A stretch of DNA of 64,000 nucleotides. It comes from Variovorax boronicumulans. Lineage in GTDB: Bacteria; Pseudomonadota; Gammaproteobacteria; Burkholderiales; Burkholderiaceae_C. This document shows, in pieces, positions 1-7,717 of the stretch. The stretch lies in assembly GCF_019352895.1 (NCBI RefSeq), contig NZ_JAAAFX010000008.1, forward strand, positions 124,001-188,000. Reading direction: 5' to 3'. Both the position numbers and the translations under genes were made by a program. The first letter of the stretch is position 1; each line of letters opens with the position of its first letter. A model generated the notes under the pieces. That model saw only the letters and a program-made list of their open reading frames with translations, was not told the DNA's origin and did not search any database.

Positions 1-315
1 TCGCACGGCCAGCAGCGCCAGCTGGAAATCACGATGGCATTGGCCGGCTCGCCGCGGCTGATCCTGTTCGACGAGCCGGCCGCCGGCCTCTCGCCCGCAG
101 AACGCCGCGAACTGATGGCACTGCTCACCGGCCTGCCGCGGCACATCGGTTTCGTGATCATCGAGCACGACCTGGACATCGCGCTGTCGGTGGTCGACCG
201 CGTGACCGTGATGCACAACGGTCGTGTGCTGGTGCACGGCACGCCGGAGGAAATCCAGCGCAACGACGACGTGCACGCGATCTACATGGGAGAAGGCCGT
301 CATGCGCACCACTGA
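1..315 (+). CDS. Branched-chain amino acid type ABC transporter ATP-binding protein (LivG-like), 5' truncated
   Basis: This is the C-terminal 104 residues of an ABC ATPase; its start lies left of the window. The frame is open from base 1 and begins inside the ABC signature (SHGQQRQLEI), followed by Walker B (LILFDEP), the D-loop region (GLSP) and the switch histidine in IIEHDLD. The tail ends in TPEEI...DVHAIYMG, as is usual for LivG/LivF proteins of the branched-chain amino acid (HAAT) uptake family. It overlaps the next ATPase gene by 14 bp, so the two are surely co-transcribed and probably form the ATPase pair of one importer. Substrate cannot be told from this fragment. Confidence 0.9.
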   Translation, partial: SHGQQRQLEITMALAGSPRLILFDEPAAGLSPAERRELMALLTGLPRHIGFVIIEHDLDIALSVVDRVTVMHNGRVLVHGTPEEIQRNDDVHAIYMGEGRHAHH

Positions 316-2407
316 GGATTCCACCAAGCGCACGGGTGCGCCGGCACTGGTGATCGAGGGCCTGGACGTGCACTACGGCCAGGCGCACGTGCTGCAGTCC
401 GTCTCGCTCGCGCTCGACGCGGGCGTGCTGGCGGTGGTCGGGCGCAACGGCATGGGCAAGACCACGCTGTGCCGCGCCATCACCGGCATGGCGCCCGCCA
501 CCGGCTCGATCCGCTTCCGCGGCCACGAGTTGCGCGGCCTCGCGCCCGACGAGATCACGCGCCTGGGCGTGGCCTATGTGCCACAGGGCCGGCGCGTGTG
601 GCGTTCGCTCACGGTCGACGAACACCTGCAGCTGGCCTCGCGCACCGCAAGGCGCGGCGCCTGGACCGTGGCCCGGGTCTACGATGCGTTCCCGCGCCTG
701 GCCGAGCGCCGGCGCAACGGCGGCGCGCAGCTCTCCGGAGGCGAGCAGCAGATGCTGGCGATCGGCCGCGCGCTGCTGTTCAACCCCAGCCTGCTGGTCA
801 TGGACGAGCCGACCGAAGGCCTGGCGCCGGTCATCGTCGAGCACGTGGCCACGCTGCTCAAGGCGCTGGCCGACGAAGGCAGCATCTCGATCCTGCTGAT
901 CGAGCAAAACCTGGGCGTCGCGCTGGAGGTGGCCGAGCGGGTGGCGGTGATGGTCAACGGCCGCGTCGCACACACCGTGTCGTCACAGGCGCTGGCGGCC
1001 GACAGCGCGCTACAGCAGCGCCTGCTCGGGCTGCAGGCCGGCGCCGCGGCGCATGGCGAAGCCACCGAGGCGCCGGTGGATGCCGCTGCATCGGCCGCGC
1101 TTACCACCGCGCAGGTCGTGCTGCGCGTGCGGCGTGCCGCCGACGACGACTTCGATGTCGCGCGCAGCGCACCGGCCACGCAGGGCCTGCCAGAGCCCGT
1201 CGCCGACGCACGGCCCGCACCGCCGATCGACAGGGCCTCGACGCTGGCGCCCGCCGGCCCGGCGGTGCATCTGCTCGACCTGGCGGGAGCGCAGGCCGAA
1301 CTGCAGTGCGTGCAGCAGCAGTTGAGCAAGGCCGGACGGCGCTGCGTGCTGGCCCCTGTGCCCATGGCGATGGCGCAGGGCCAGGCGGCCGACACGCTGC
1401 GCGCGCAACTGCGCGCCCGCGACGATCTGGCCGGCCTGCTGGTGCTCGCCGGCCCCGGCGACGAGGCGCTGGCCCGCGCCGTGGTCGAAGGGCTGCCGAT
1501 GGCGCTGCCCAAGTTCGTCGTCGGCGTGCGCGGCGGCGACCCGCAGCCCACCGCGCAGGCCTTCACGGCGCGCACGCTGCCGGGCGCGTTCAACCGCGTG
1601 AGCCAGGCTGTGCTGTCGCAGGTGGCGGCCAGCCTCGCCGCGCTGGTCGCGCAACAGGCGCCCGCCGCCACCGGCAGGCCCGTGGTGTGCATCACCACCG
1701 CCGACCTCGGCGACGGTGTCGCGCGCCAACTGGTGCGCACGCTGGAGCCGGCCCACGAATGCCTGCTGCTGCGCATGGACGCCGCGGGCGAGCGCAGCCT
1801 GCCCGGTCTTATCGATTCGGGCCTGCTGGCCGGCGTGATCGACCTGGCCCCGCTGGACGTGGCGCGCACCGCGCTGGCGCCGCCCCCGGCGCGCCCCGAC
1901 GCCGGCGGCGATCGCTTCACGCGTCTGGCGCGTACCGGCCTGCCCTACCTGAGCGCCGGCCTCGCGCTGGACCTGCTGCACTACGCCAGCGAAGCCGCGA
2001 TGCCCTCGGCGCTGCACGGACGCGCGGCCGGGCGCAACGGCGAAGGCGAGGTCTTCCTGCCGCTCGACACGGCCGAGGCCGAGCGCGTGGCCGCGCACCA
2101 TGCGGCGCAGCTCAACGGTCTGGTCGGCCCGGTGCGGTTGCTGCTGCCCGCGGTCGGCGGACAGGCGCTGCGGCGGCTCGGGCTCTACCAAGACGCCGCG
2201 CCCGCGCAGCTCGCGCTGCACCGCACGCTGGCGCGCCAGTTCCGCGCCACCCCCACGCACCGGCTGCAGGAGACGGGCCTGGCCTTCGACGATCCGCGCT
2301 TTGCCGACAGCCTGGGCCGCGCCTGGCGCGAGATCGCCACCGCACCCGTCTCCACTCCCCACGATCCGCGCCAGCGCAGCCGCGCGCGCGATGCCTTGCA
2401 AGCTTGA
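302..2407 (+). CDS. LivF-type ABC ATPase fused to a Tm-1-like (UPF0261) domain
   Basis: Residues 1-245 form a complete LivF-like ATPase: Walker A GRNGMGKT at 47-54, signature LSGGEQQ at 144-150, Walker B LLVMDEP at 164-170, then IEQN with the usual LivF Gln. A linker rich in Ala and Pro (about 246-320) leads to a second domain of about 375 residues that resembles Tm-1-like/UPF0261 proteins: GLLVLAGPGDEALA, ALPKFVVGV, NRVSQAVLSQVAASLAALV, then a second half with VVCITTADLGDGVARQL, GLPYLSAGLALDLLHYA and LNGLVGPVRLLLPA. Total is 701 residues against about 235 for a normal LivF. The ATG at 302 is chosen because the ATPase fold begins just after it; a longer frame from 224 adds unrelated residues. 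The role of the fused domain is unknown. Confidence 0.88.
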   Translation: MRTTEDSTKRTGAPALVIEGLDVHYGQAHVLQSVSLALDAGVLAVVGRNGMGKTTLCRAITGMAPATGSIRFRGHELRGLAPDEITRLGVAYVPQGRRVWRSLTVDEHLQLASRTARRGAWTVARVYDAFPRLAERRRNGGAQLSGGEQQMLAIGRALLFNPSLLVMDEPTEGLAPVIVEHVATLLKALADEGSISILLIEQNLGVALEVAERVAVMVNGRVAHTVSSQALAADSALQQRLLGLQAGAAAHGEATEAPVDAAASAALTTAQVVLRVRRAADDDFDVARSAPATQGLPEPVADARPAPPIDRASTLAPAGPAVHLLDLAGAQAELQCVQQQLSKAGRRCVLAPVPMAMAQGQAADTLRAQLRARDDLAGLLVLAGPGDEALARAVVEGLPMALPKFVVGVRGGDPQPTAQAFTARTLPGAFNRVSQAVLSQVAASLAALVAQQAPAATGRPVVCITTADLGDGVARQLVRTLEPAHECLLLRMDAAGERSLPGLIDSGLLAGVIDLAPLDVARTALAPPPARPDAGGDRFTRLARTGLPYLSAGLALDLLHYASEAAMPSALHGRAAGRNGEGEVFLPLDTAEAERVAAHHAAQLNGLVGPVRLLLPAVGGQALRRLGLYQDAAPAQLALHRTLARQFRATPTHRLQETGLAFDDPRFADSLGRAWREIATAPVSTPHDPRQRSRARDALQA

Positions 2408-2420
2408 ACCCGAGGACACC

Positions 2421-4163
2421 ATGAACGGCACCGATTTTGGAATTTTCTTGCTGACGTTGCTGACGATCGCGATCGTCGTCGTCATCCTCTACTGGCTCTT
2501 CCGGTGGCTCTACGTACGCTCGTCGAAGGACCGCGCTTTCGTGCGCACCGGCCTGGGTGGCCAGCGTGTGGTGCTCGACGGCGGCGCCTTCGTGCTGCCG
2601 GTGATCCACGACGTGACGCCGGTCAACATGGGCACCGTGCGGCTGGAGGTGGCGCGCGGCCAGCAGAGCGCGATCATCACCAAGGACCGCATGCGCGTCG
2701 ACGTCACGACCGAGTTCTATGTGCGCGTGCAGGGCTCGCGCGAGGGCGTGGCCGCCGCGGCCCAGACGCTGGGCCCACGCACGCTGCAGGTCGACAGCCT
2801 CAAGGAGCTGTTCGAGGGCAAGTTCATCGATGCGCTGCGCACCGTGGCCGCCACGATGACGCTCGAGGACCTGCACGAGCACCGCGGCACCTATGTGCGC
2901 GCCGTGCGCGAGGCCGTCGCCGAGGACCTGCTCAAGAACGGGCTGGAACTCGAGGCCGCCTCGCTGACCGAGCTCGACCAGACGCCGATGGAGTTCTTCA
3001 ACCCCAGCAACACCTTCGACGCCGAGGGCCTGACCCGGCTCACCGAGCAGATCGAGCGGCGCAAGAAGGAGCGCAACGACGTCGAGCAGAGCACGCTGAT
3101 CGCGATCCGCAACATGAACCTCGCGACCGAGAAACAGGTGCTGGAGATCGACCGCGAGAGCGAGTACGCGCGGCTCTCGCAGCAGCGCGAGATCGAGATC
3201 GCCCGTGTGCGTCAGCGCACCGAGCTCTCGCGCGAGCGCGCCGAGCGCGAACGCGAGGCCGAGGAGGTGCAGATCGTCGCCACCCAGGCGATCGATGCTG
3301 CGCGCATCCGTTCGGAGCAGACCACCGAGCAGGAACGCATCCACAAGGAACGCGCGCTGCAGACCAGCGAGGTGGAACGGCGCACCGCGCTCGACCTGGC
3401 CGAGCAGCAGCGCAACATCTCGATCGCCGAGCAGTCGCGCCGCCAATCGCAGGCGCAGGCGCTGGCCGAGGCGGCGCGCGGCGAGGCCGTGGCGGCCGAG
3501 GAGCGCGTGGCCACGCTGCGCGAGGTCGAGGTGGCCGAGCGCCGCAAGGCCATCGACCTGATCGGCGCCGCGCAGGCCGGCGAGAAGGAAGCGCTGCGGC
3601 TGCAACTGGCGGTGGGCGCCGAACGCAACGCGGCCGTGGCACGCGGCGAGGCGATCCGCCTGCAGGCCGAGGCGGAGGCCGATGCCGAGCGCATCCGTAC
3701 CGCGTCGTCGCGCATCCGCGCCGAAGCCGATGCCGATGCCGCGCGGTTGATGAACGAGGCGCAGAACATGCTGACACCCGATGCACGCACCTCGGCCTTC
3801 CGCCTGCACCTGGTCGATCGTCTCGAAGGCATCATCCGCGAGTCGGTCAAGCCCATCGAGCGCATCGAGGGCATCAAGATCCTCAACGTCACGGGCCTGG
3901 GCGGGCATGGCGGCATGGGGGGTCCCGGAGACGGCGCGGGCCCGCAGGGCCTGGCCGAGCAGGTGGTCGATTCCGCGCTGCGCTACCGCGCCCAGGCGCC
4001 GCTGATCGACAGCCTCCTGCGCGAGATCGGTGTCGAGCCCCGCCATGGACTCGACGGCATGGCGCAGTCGATGCTGCCGGCCGCCGCGCTCGCCCACGAT
4101 GCGCGCCTCACGCATGCGACCGGCACCGCGGCGCGCGACGGGGACAGCCCCGAGGCGGCCTGA
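2421..4163 (+). CDS. Flotillin-like SPFH membrane protein (YqiK type)
   Basis: 580 residues. One membrane segment near residues 8-30 (FLLTLLTIAIVVVILYWLF) is followed by an SPFH/band 7 domain (about 35-200) with flotillin-like signs such as GQRVVLDGGAFVLPVIH and DRMRVDVTTEFYVRVQ. A long charged coiled coil (about 210-470) is rich in Glu, Arg, Gln and Ala. A Gly-rich stretch (GLGGHGGMGGPGDG) precedes the C-terminus. Flotillins organise membrane microdomains and scaffold protein complexes. The gene starts 13 bp after the LivF fusion behind GAGGA, so it should be in the same transcript. No NfeD-like partner gene is seen next to it, which is unusual for YqiK-type flotillins. Confidence 0.88.
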   Translation: MNGTDFGIFLLTLLTIAIVVVILYWLFRWLYVRSSKDRAFVRTGLGGQRVVLDGGAFVLPVIHDVTPVNMGTVRLEVARGQQSAIITKDRMRVDVTTEFYVRVQGSREGVAAAAQTLGPRTLQVDSLKELFEGKFIDALRTVAATMTLEDLHEHRGTYVRAVREAVAEDLLKNGLELEAASLTELDQTPMEFFNPSNTFDAEGLTRLTEQIERRKKERNDVEQSTLIAIRNMNLATEKQVLEIDRESEYARLSQQREIEIARVRQRTELSRERAEREREAEEVQIVATQAIDAARIRSEQTTEQERIHKERALQTSEVERRTALDLAEQQRNISIAEQSRRQSQAQALAEAARGEAVAAEERVATLREVEVAERRKAIDLIGAAQAGEKEALRLQLAVGAERNAAVARGEAIRLQAEAEADAERIRTASSRIRAEADADAARLMNEAQNMLTPDARTSAFRLHLVDRLEGIIRESVKPIERIEGIKILNVTGLGGHGGMGGPGDGAGPQGLAEQVVDSALRYRAQAPLIDSLLREIGVEPRHGLDGMAQSMLPAAALAHDARLTHATGTAARDGDSPEAA

Positions 4164-4181
4164 GGGCGCGGAGGTGATCCA

Positions 4182-4418
4182 TTGACCGCGCCGCCGTCCC
4201 GTCCCTTCTTCGGCCGGATCGTCCGCGCGGATGCGCCCACCGTGCCGGGCACGGTGCCCGCCCGGCCGCTGGACGCCGCACCGCCCGCGCCCGCGCCTGC
4301 GCCGCGGCGCGATGCACCAGAGGCCACCTTCAACGGCGTGCCTGTGTCGGCGGCCCAGCATTGCTGCGGCAAGGCCTGCAAGCACTGCCGCATCTACTGG
4401 GGCCTGCGCAAGCCATGA
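4182..4418 (+). CDS. Cys-rich mini-protein of unknown function
   Basis: 78 residues starting at TTG, 18 bp after the flotillin stop; a near-perfect ribosome binding site (GGAGGTGATCC, 4170-4180) decides this start. The N-terminal half is Pro/Ala-rich and probably unstructured. The C-terminus carries a compact cluster, HCCGKACKHCRIYWGLRKP, with four Cys and two His within about ten residues, which could bind a metal ion or an Fe-S cluster. The stop codon overlaps the start of the reductase gene (ATGA), implying translational coupling and perhaps a functional link. I do not recognise the family; the CCG-x-x-C-x-x-C pattern resembles that of some small uncharacterised bacterial proteins. Confidence 0.7.
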   Translation: MTAPPSRPFFGRIVRADAPTVPGTVPARPLDAAPPAPAPAPRRDAPEATFNGVPVSAAQHCCGKACKHCRIYWGLRKP

Positions 4419-5101
4419 CGGATGACGACGCTTCCTTCCCCGTGCGCGTGCTACGCAAGTGGCATGAGGCCGAAGGTGTGGTCGGGCTCGAGCTGGTCGC
4501 ATTCGATGGCGGCAAGCTGCCGGCCTTCATGGCCGGTGGCTCGCTCGAACTGACGCTGCCCGGCGGCATCGCGCGCAGCTATTCGATCGCCAATGCGCCG
4601 ACGGAGCGCCACCGCTACCTGCTGGCCGTGCTGCGCGAGCCCGCATCGCTGGGTGGATCGGCCGCCGTGCATGAACGCCTGCGCGAGGGCGACGTGCTCC
4701 CCGCGCGCGGCCCCTGGGACGATTTCCCGCTGGCCGCCGGTGCGGTGCACTCGCTGCTGCTGGCCGGCGGCATCGGCATCACGCCCTTGGTCGCCATGGC
4801 GCATCAGCTGTACCGCCAGGGCGCCCCCTTCACGCTGCACTACGCCGCCCGCGGCGTGCACGCCGCCGCATTCGCCGCGCAACTTCGCGCCGCGCCCTAT
4901 GCGCACCGGGTGTGCTGGCACTTCAGCCACCGCGGCGTAGGCGAACGACTCGATTTCACGGCCGCGCTCGCGCGCGTGCCATGGCTGTCGCACGTGTACG
5001 CCTGCGGCCCCACCGCCTTCGTCGCGCAAGCCGTCGAGGCGGCACGCCGCTGCGGCTGGCCCGAAGAACGGCTGCACATCGAAGCCTTCGGCACCCGCTG
5101 A
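4415..5101 (+). CDS. FAD/NAD(P)-binding oxidoreductase of the VanB/phthalate dioxygenase reductase type, without ferredoxin domain
   Basis: 228 residues. The N-terminal FAD/FMN-binding beta barrel shows the flavin motif RSYSIAN, and the NAD(P)-binding half shows LLLAGGIGITPLVAMA and YACGPTAFV. Relatives such as vanillate O-demethylase reductase carry a C-terminal plant-type [2Fe-2S] domain of about 90 residues. Here the protein ends at IEAFGTR, where that domain would begin, so electrons would have to leave through another carrier. The start overlaps the stop of the Cys-rich mini-protein by 4 bp. Stop is followed by the promoter region of the next operon. The electron acceptor is unknown. Confidence 0.85.
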   Translation: MTDDDASFPVRVLRKWHEAEGVVGLELVAFDGGKLPAFMAGGSLELTLPGGIARSYSIANAPTERHRYLLAVLREPASLGGSAAVHERLREGDVLPARGPWDDFPLAAGAVHSLLLAGGIGITPLVAMAHQLYRQGAPFTLHYAARGVHAAAFAAQLRAAPYAHRVCWHFSHRGVGERLDFTAALARVPWLSHVYACGPTAFVAQAVEAARRCGWPEERLHIEAFGTR

Positions 5102-5163
5102 GCGAGGCTGCGCTGGCGCAGCGCGGCGCGGGTCGCCTCCCCACCCTTCATCGATCGACCCCC

Positions 5164-5181
5164 GTTTCCACTCAGTGAAAC
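5164..5181. promoter_or_regulatory. Palindrome, candidate IclR-type operator
   Basis: GTTTCCACTCAGTGAAAC has inverted arms GTTTC/GAAAC around an 8-bp centre. It lies about 90 bp upstream of the DUF35 gene, in the only sizeable gap before the catabolic run that encodes its own IclR regulator. Short GAAA/TTTC-type palindromes are typical IclR-family sites. The assignment to the regulator at 6872-7717 is inference. Confidence 0.5.
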
Positions 5182-5241
5182 GGAGGGTTTGTCCGGGACG
5201 CATCTTGTCCGGTGGATTTTTATACTTTCATTCATAGGAAT

Positions 5242-5264
5242 TAACTTCCATTTAACGGAAGTTA
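5242..5264. promoter_or_regulatory. Palindrome TAACTTCC-N7-GGAAGTTA, candidate IclR operator
   Basis: Perfect 8-bp arms separated by 7 bp (ATTTAAC). It begins 15 bp downstream of a TATACT hexamer (5221-5226) that could serve as a -10 box, and 7 bp before the DUF35 start codon. Binding here would block transcription or early elongation. Together with the palindrome at 5164 it makes a two-site regulatory region for the operon that starts at 5272. Confidence 0.6.
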
Positions 5265-5271
5265 GACACGA

Positions 5272-5694
5272 ATGATGCCAATCCATCAAAGCGGCGGTGC
5301 TGCCATCGAAGGGGCCCTGTTGCCCGAAGCACAGGTGATGCGCGCTGCCGACGGCGCGCTTGCGCTGCGGGCCAGCCGATGCCGGGCCTGCGGCCAGCCG
5401 ACGTTTCCGCGCACGGACGTCTGCCCTTTCTGCCTGGGCGAGGAGAACGAGGACCTGGCGCTGGCGGGTACCGCCACGCTCTACGCCTTCACGCAGGTGC
5501 ACATCGCGCCGCGCCACTGGCAGACGCCCTACCTGATCGGCTACGCCGACTTCGACTGCGGGCTGCGCCTGTTCGCCAAGCTCAACCCACACACGTCCTG
5601 GGCGCCGGGCGCCACGGCGCGGCTGCACGTCGAAGCCGTGGCGGCCGGCACGGGCACCGGCGAGGTCGCCTACCGCTATCACCTGGGCGCCTGA
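5272..5694 (+). CDS. DUF35 Zn-ribbon/OB-fold protein, thiolase partner
   Basis: 140 residues with a rubredoxin-like zinc ribbon (C37-x2-C40 and C51-x2-C54, in RCRACG and CPFC) followed by an OB-fold domain. Proteins of this family sit beside SCP-2-type thiolases and acyl-CoA enzymes and help to form channelling complexes or bind acyl-CoA. The thiolase gene follows after 20 bp, fitting that role. Two ATG codons stand in tandem at 5272 and 5275. This is the first gene of the putative IclR-controlled operon. Confidence 0.85.
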   Translation: MMPIHQSGGAAIEGALLPEAQVMRAADGALALRASRCRACGQPTFPRTDVCPFCLGEENEDLALAGTATLYAFTQVHIAPRHWQTPYLIGYADFDCGLRLFAKLNPHTSWAPGATARLHVEAVAAGTGTGEVAYRYHLGA

Positions 5695-5714
5695 AGGCCC
5701 TCGCCACAAGACAC

Positions 5715-6875
5715 ATGAACACTTCCACTCTTCGTCCCGTGAGCGTGCTGGGCACGGGCATCGTTCCCTTCGCGAAGTACCCCGATATCCCGGCGCCGCG
5801 CATCGCGCGCCCGGCCGTGCTGGAGGCTCTGCTCGAGTGCCGCCTGCCACGCGACCGGCTGCAGAAGCTCTTCTGCGGCTCGGCGCTGGGCGGCTGGATG
5901 ATGGGCCAGCGCATCGCTCGCGAGACCGGCCTTACGGGCCTGCCCGTGGTCAACGTCGAGAACGCCTGCTCGTCCAGCGCCACCGCCTTCCACGAAGCGG
6001 TGGTGGCCATCGGCAGTGGCCTGATCGACTACGCGCTGGTGGTCGGCGTCGAAAAGCTTTCGGCGCTGGGCGGCGGCACGCTGCCGCTCGACGGCGAGGA
6101 CATCGAGGTGGCCAACGGCATGGTGATGCCCGCGCTCTACGCGATGCGCGCACAGCGCTACCTGCACGACGGCGGCTACACCGCGCACGATCTCGCGGCG
6201 GTGTCCGTGAAGTCGCGCCGCCACGGCGCGCTCACGCCCTATGCGCAGTACCGCGAGCCGGTCACCGTCGAGCAGGTGCTGGCCTCGCGGCGCGTGGCGG
6301 ATCCGCTCACGCTGCTGCAGTGCTGCCCGGCCAGCGACGGCGCGGCCGCGCTGGTGCTCGGGCCAGCCGACGGACGCCACGCCTCGATCGCGCGGCCGGT
6401 GCGCGTGCTCGCGAGCCATCTCACCTCAGGCCGCTTCGTCAGCGGCGCGCGCGACATGACCACGCCCGAGATCACGGTGCGCTGCAGCGCCGAAAGCTAC
6501 GAGGAGGCAGGCCTCGGGCCGCAGGACCTCGACGTGCTCGAATGCCATGACGCCTTCTCGATCGCGGAGCTGCTCTACTACGAGGCGCTGGGCCTGTGTG
6601 CGCACGGCGAGGCGCCCCGGCTGCTGCACGACGGCGCCACCTCGCTGGGCGGCAGTTGCGTGGTCAACCCCAGCGGCGGTTTGCTCTCCAAGGGCCACCC
6701 GGTGGGCGCCAGCGGTGCCGCGCAGATCGTCGAGATCGTGCGCCAGCTGCAGGGCCGCGCCGAACAGCGGCAGGTGGCGGGTGCGCGCCATGGCCTCACG
6801 CACGTGACCGGCGGCGGCACGGCCGGCTTCGATCACGGCGCCTGCTGCATCCACATCTTCGGGAGCGCGGCATGA
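5715..6875 (+). CDS. SCP-2-like thiolase (acetyl-CoA acetyltransferase family)
   Basis: 386 residues. The nucleophilic Cys is C85 in VENACSSSATAF; the C-terminal half shows LECHDAFSIAELLYYEALGL and the thiolase motif SKGHPVGASGAAQI. The general pattern is that of the SCP-2/lipid-transfer thiolases, which cleave or condense beta-keto acyl-CoA and often act with a DUF35 partner. In this operon it would carry out the last thiolytic step or a condensation on a CoA-bound intermediate. It overlaps the IclR gene by 4 bp (ATGA). The exact substrate is not visible. Confidence 0.88.
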   Translation: MNTSTLRPVSVLGTGIVPFAKYPDIPAPRIARPAVLEALLECRLPRDRLQKLFCGSALGGWMMGQRIARETGLTGLPVVNVENACSSSATAFHEAVVAIGSGLIDYALVVGVEKLSALGGGTLPLDGEDIEVANGMVMPALYAMRAQRYLHDGGYTAHDLAAVSVKSRRHGALTPYAQYREPVTVEQVLASRRVADPLTLLQCCPASDGAAALVLGPADGRHASIARPVRVLASHLTSGRFVSGARDMTTPEITVRCSAESYEEAGLGPQDLDVLECHDAFSIAELLYYEALGLCAHGEAPRLLHDGATSLGGSCVVNPSGGLLSKGHPVGASGAAQIVEIVRQLQGRAEQRQVAGARHGLTHVTGGGTAGFDHGACCIHIFGSAA

Positions 6876-7717
6876 ACGCGGCGCGATTGCCCCACGGCAC
6901 GCCCGCGAAACGGGCGCCCCCCGGCACCGCAACCGCCGAACGCGAGACCGGCACCGTCGCCCGCGTGCTGATGGTGCTGCGCGAGATCGCCGCGGCGCCT
7001 GCGCCGCTCGCGATGAAGGAACTGGCGGACCGGCTCAACCTGCCGCTGTCCACCATGCACCGGCTGCTGGAGTTGCTGGCGCGCGAAGACATGGTCGAGC
7101 GCGATGCCGCAACGCGCACCTTCCGTCCGGGCCCGGCCTTCTTCCGCATGGCCAGCCATGTGGTGGGCCGGATGCCGATCCGCGCACTGGCCGCGCCCTT
7201 CCTGCAGGCGGCCGTGCAGGCAGTCGACGAATCGGCCTACCTTTGCCTGCTCGATGCGCGGGCCTGGCGTGTGCAGTTCGCCCGTGCCGCGGAATCGACC
7301 CACCTGCTCGACTACCGCGTGCCACTGGACACGCCGCTGCGCCTGACCACGGGCGCCTCGGGCCTGTCGATCCTGGCCTGGCTTGAGGTCGAGCGCGCGC
7401 AGGAGATCGTGGCCGCCGAAGTCGAGCGCGGCGAGCTGAGCAAGGCCGAGGCGCAGCGCGTGCTGGCCGCGCTGCCGCCGATCCGCACCCGCGGCTACGC
7501 CCACACCTTCGGCCAGCGGATTCCCGGTGCGGTGGGCATCTTCGCGCCGGTATTCGACGCCAGCGGCACGGTCTGCGGCAGCCTCGGCTTCACCGTGCCC
7601 GAGCTGCGCTATGCGAAGGCTGCGCACGAGCGCCTGGCGGACACCGCGCGGCAGCAGGCGCAGGCCCTCTCGCGTGCGCTCGGGCAGGCCGAGGAACGCA
7701 CAAAGGCCGCCCGATGA
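6872..7717 (+). CDS. IclR-family transcriptional regulator
   Basis: 281 residues. An N-terminal winged helix-turn-helix (about 28-85; LAMKELADRLNLPLSTMHRLLELLAREDMVER) is followed by the IclR effector domain with LDYRVPLDTPLRLTTGASGLSILA-type sequence and IFAPVFDASGTVCGSLGFTV. IclR proteins bind small acids or aromatics and either repress or activate catabolic operons. The gene lies inside the operon, overlapping the thiolase and CoA-transferase genes by 4 bp each, so it should be autoregulated through the palindromes at 5164 and 5242. Confidence 0.9.
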   Translation: MNAARLPHGTPAKRAPPGTATAERETGTVARVLMVLREIAAAPAPLAMKELADRLNLPLSTMHRLLELLAREDMVERDAATRTFRPGPAFFRMASHVVGRMPIRALAAPFLQAAVQAVDESAYLCLLDARAWRVQFARAAESTHLLDYRVPLDTPLRLTTGASGLSILAWLEVERAQEIVAAEVERGELSKAEAQRVLAALPPIRTRGYAHTFGQRIPGAVGIFAPVFDASGTVCGSLGFTVPELRYAKAAHERLADTARQQAQALSRALGQAEERTKAAR

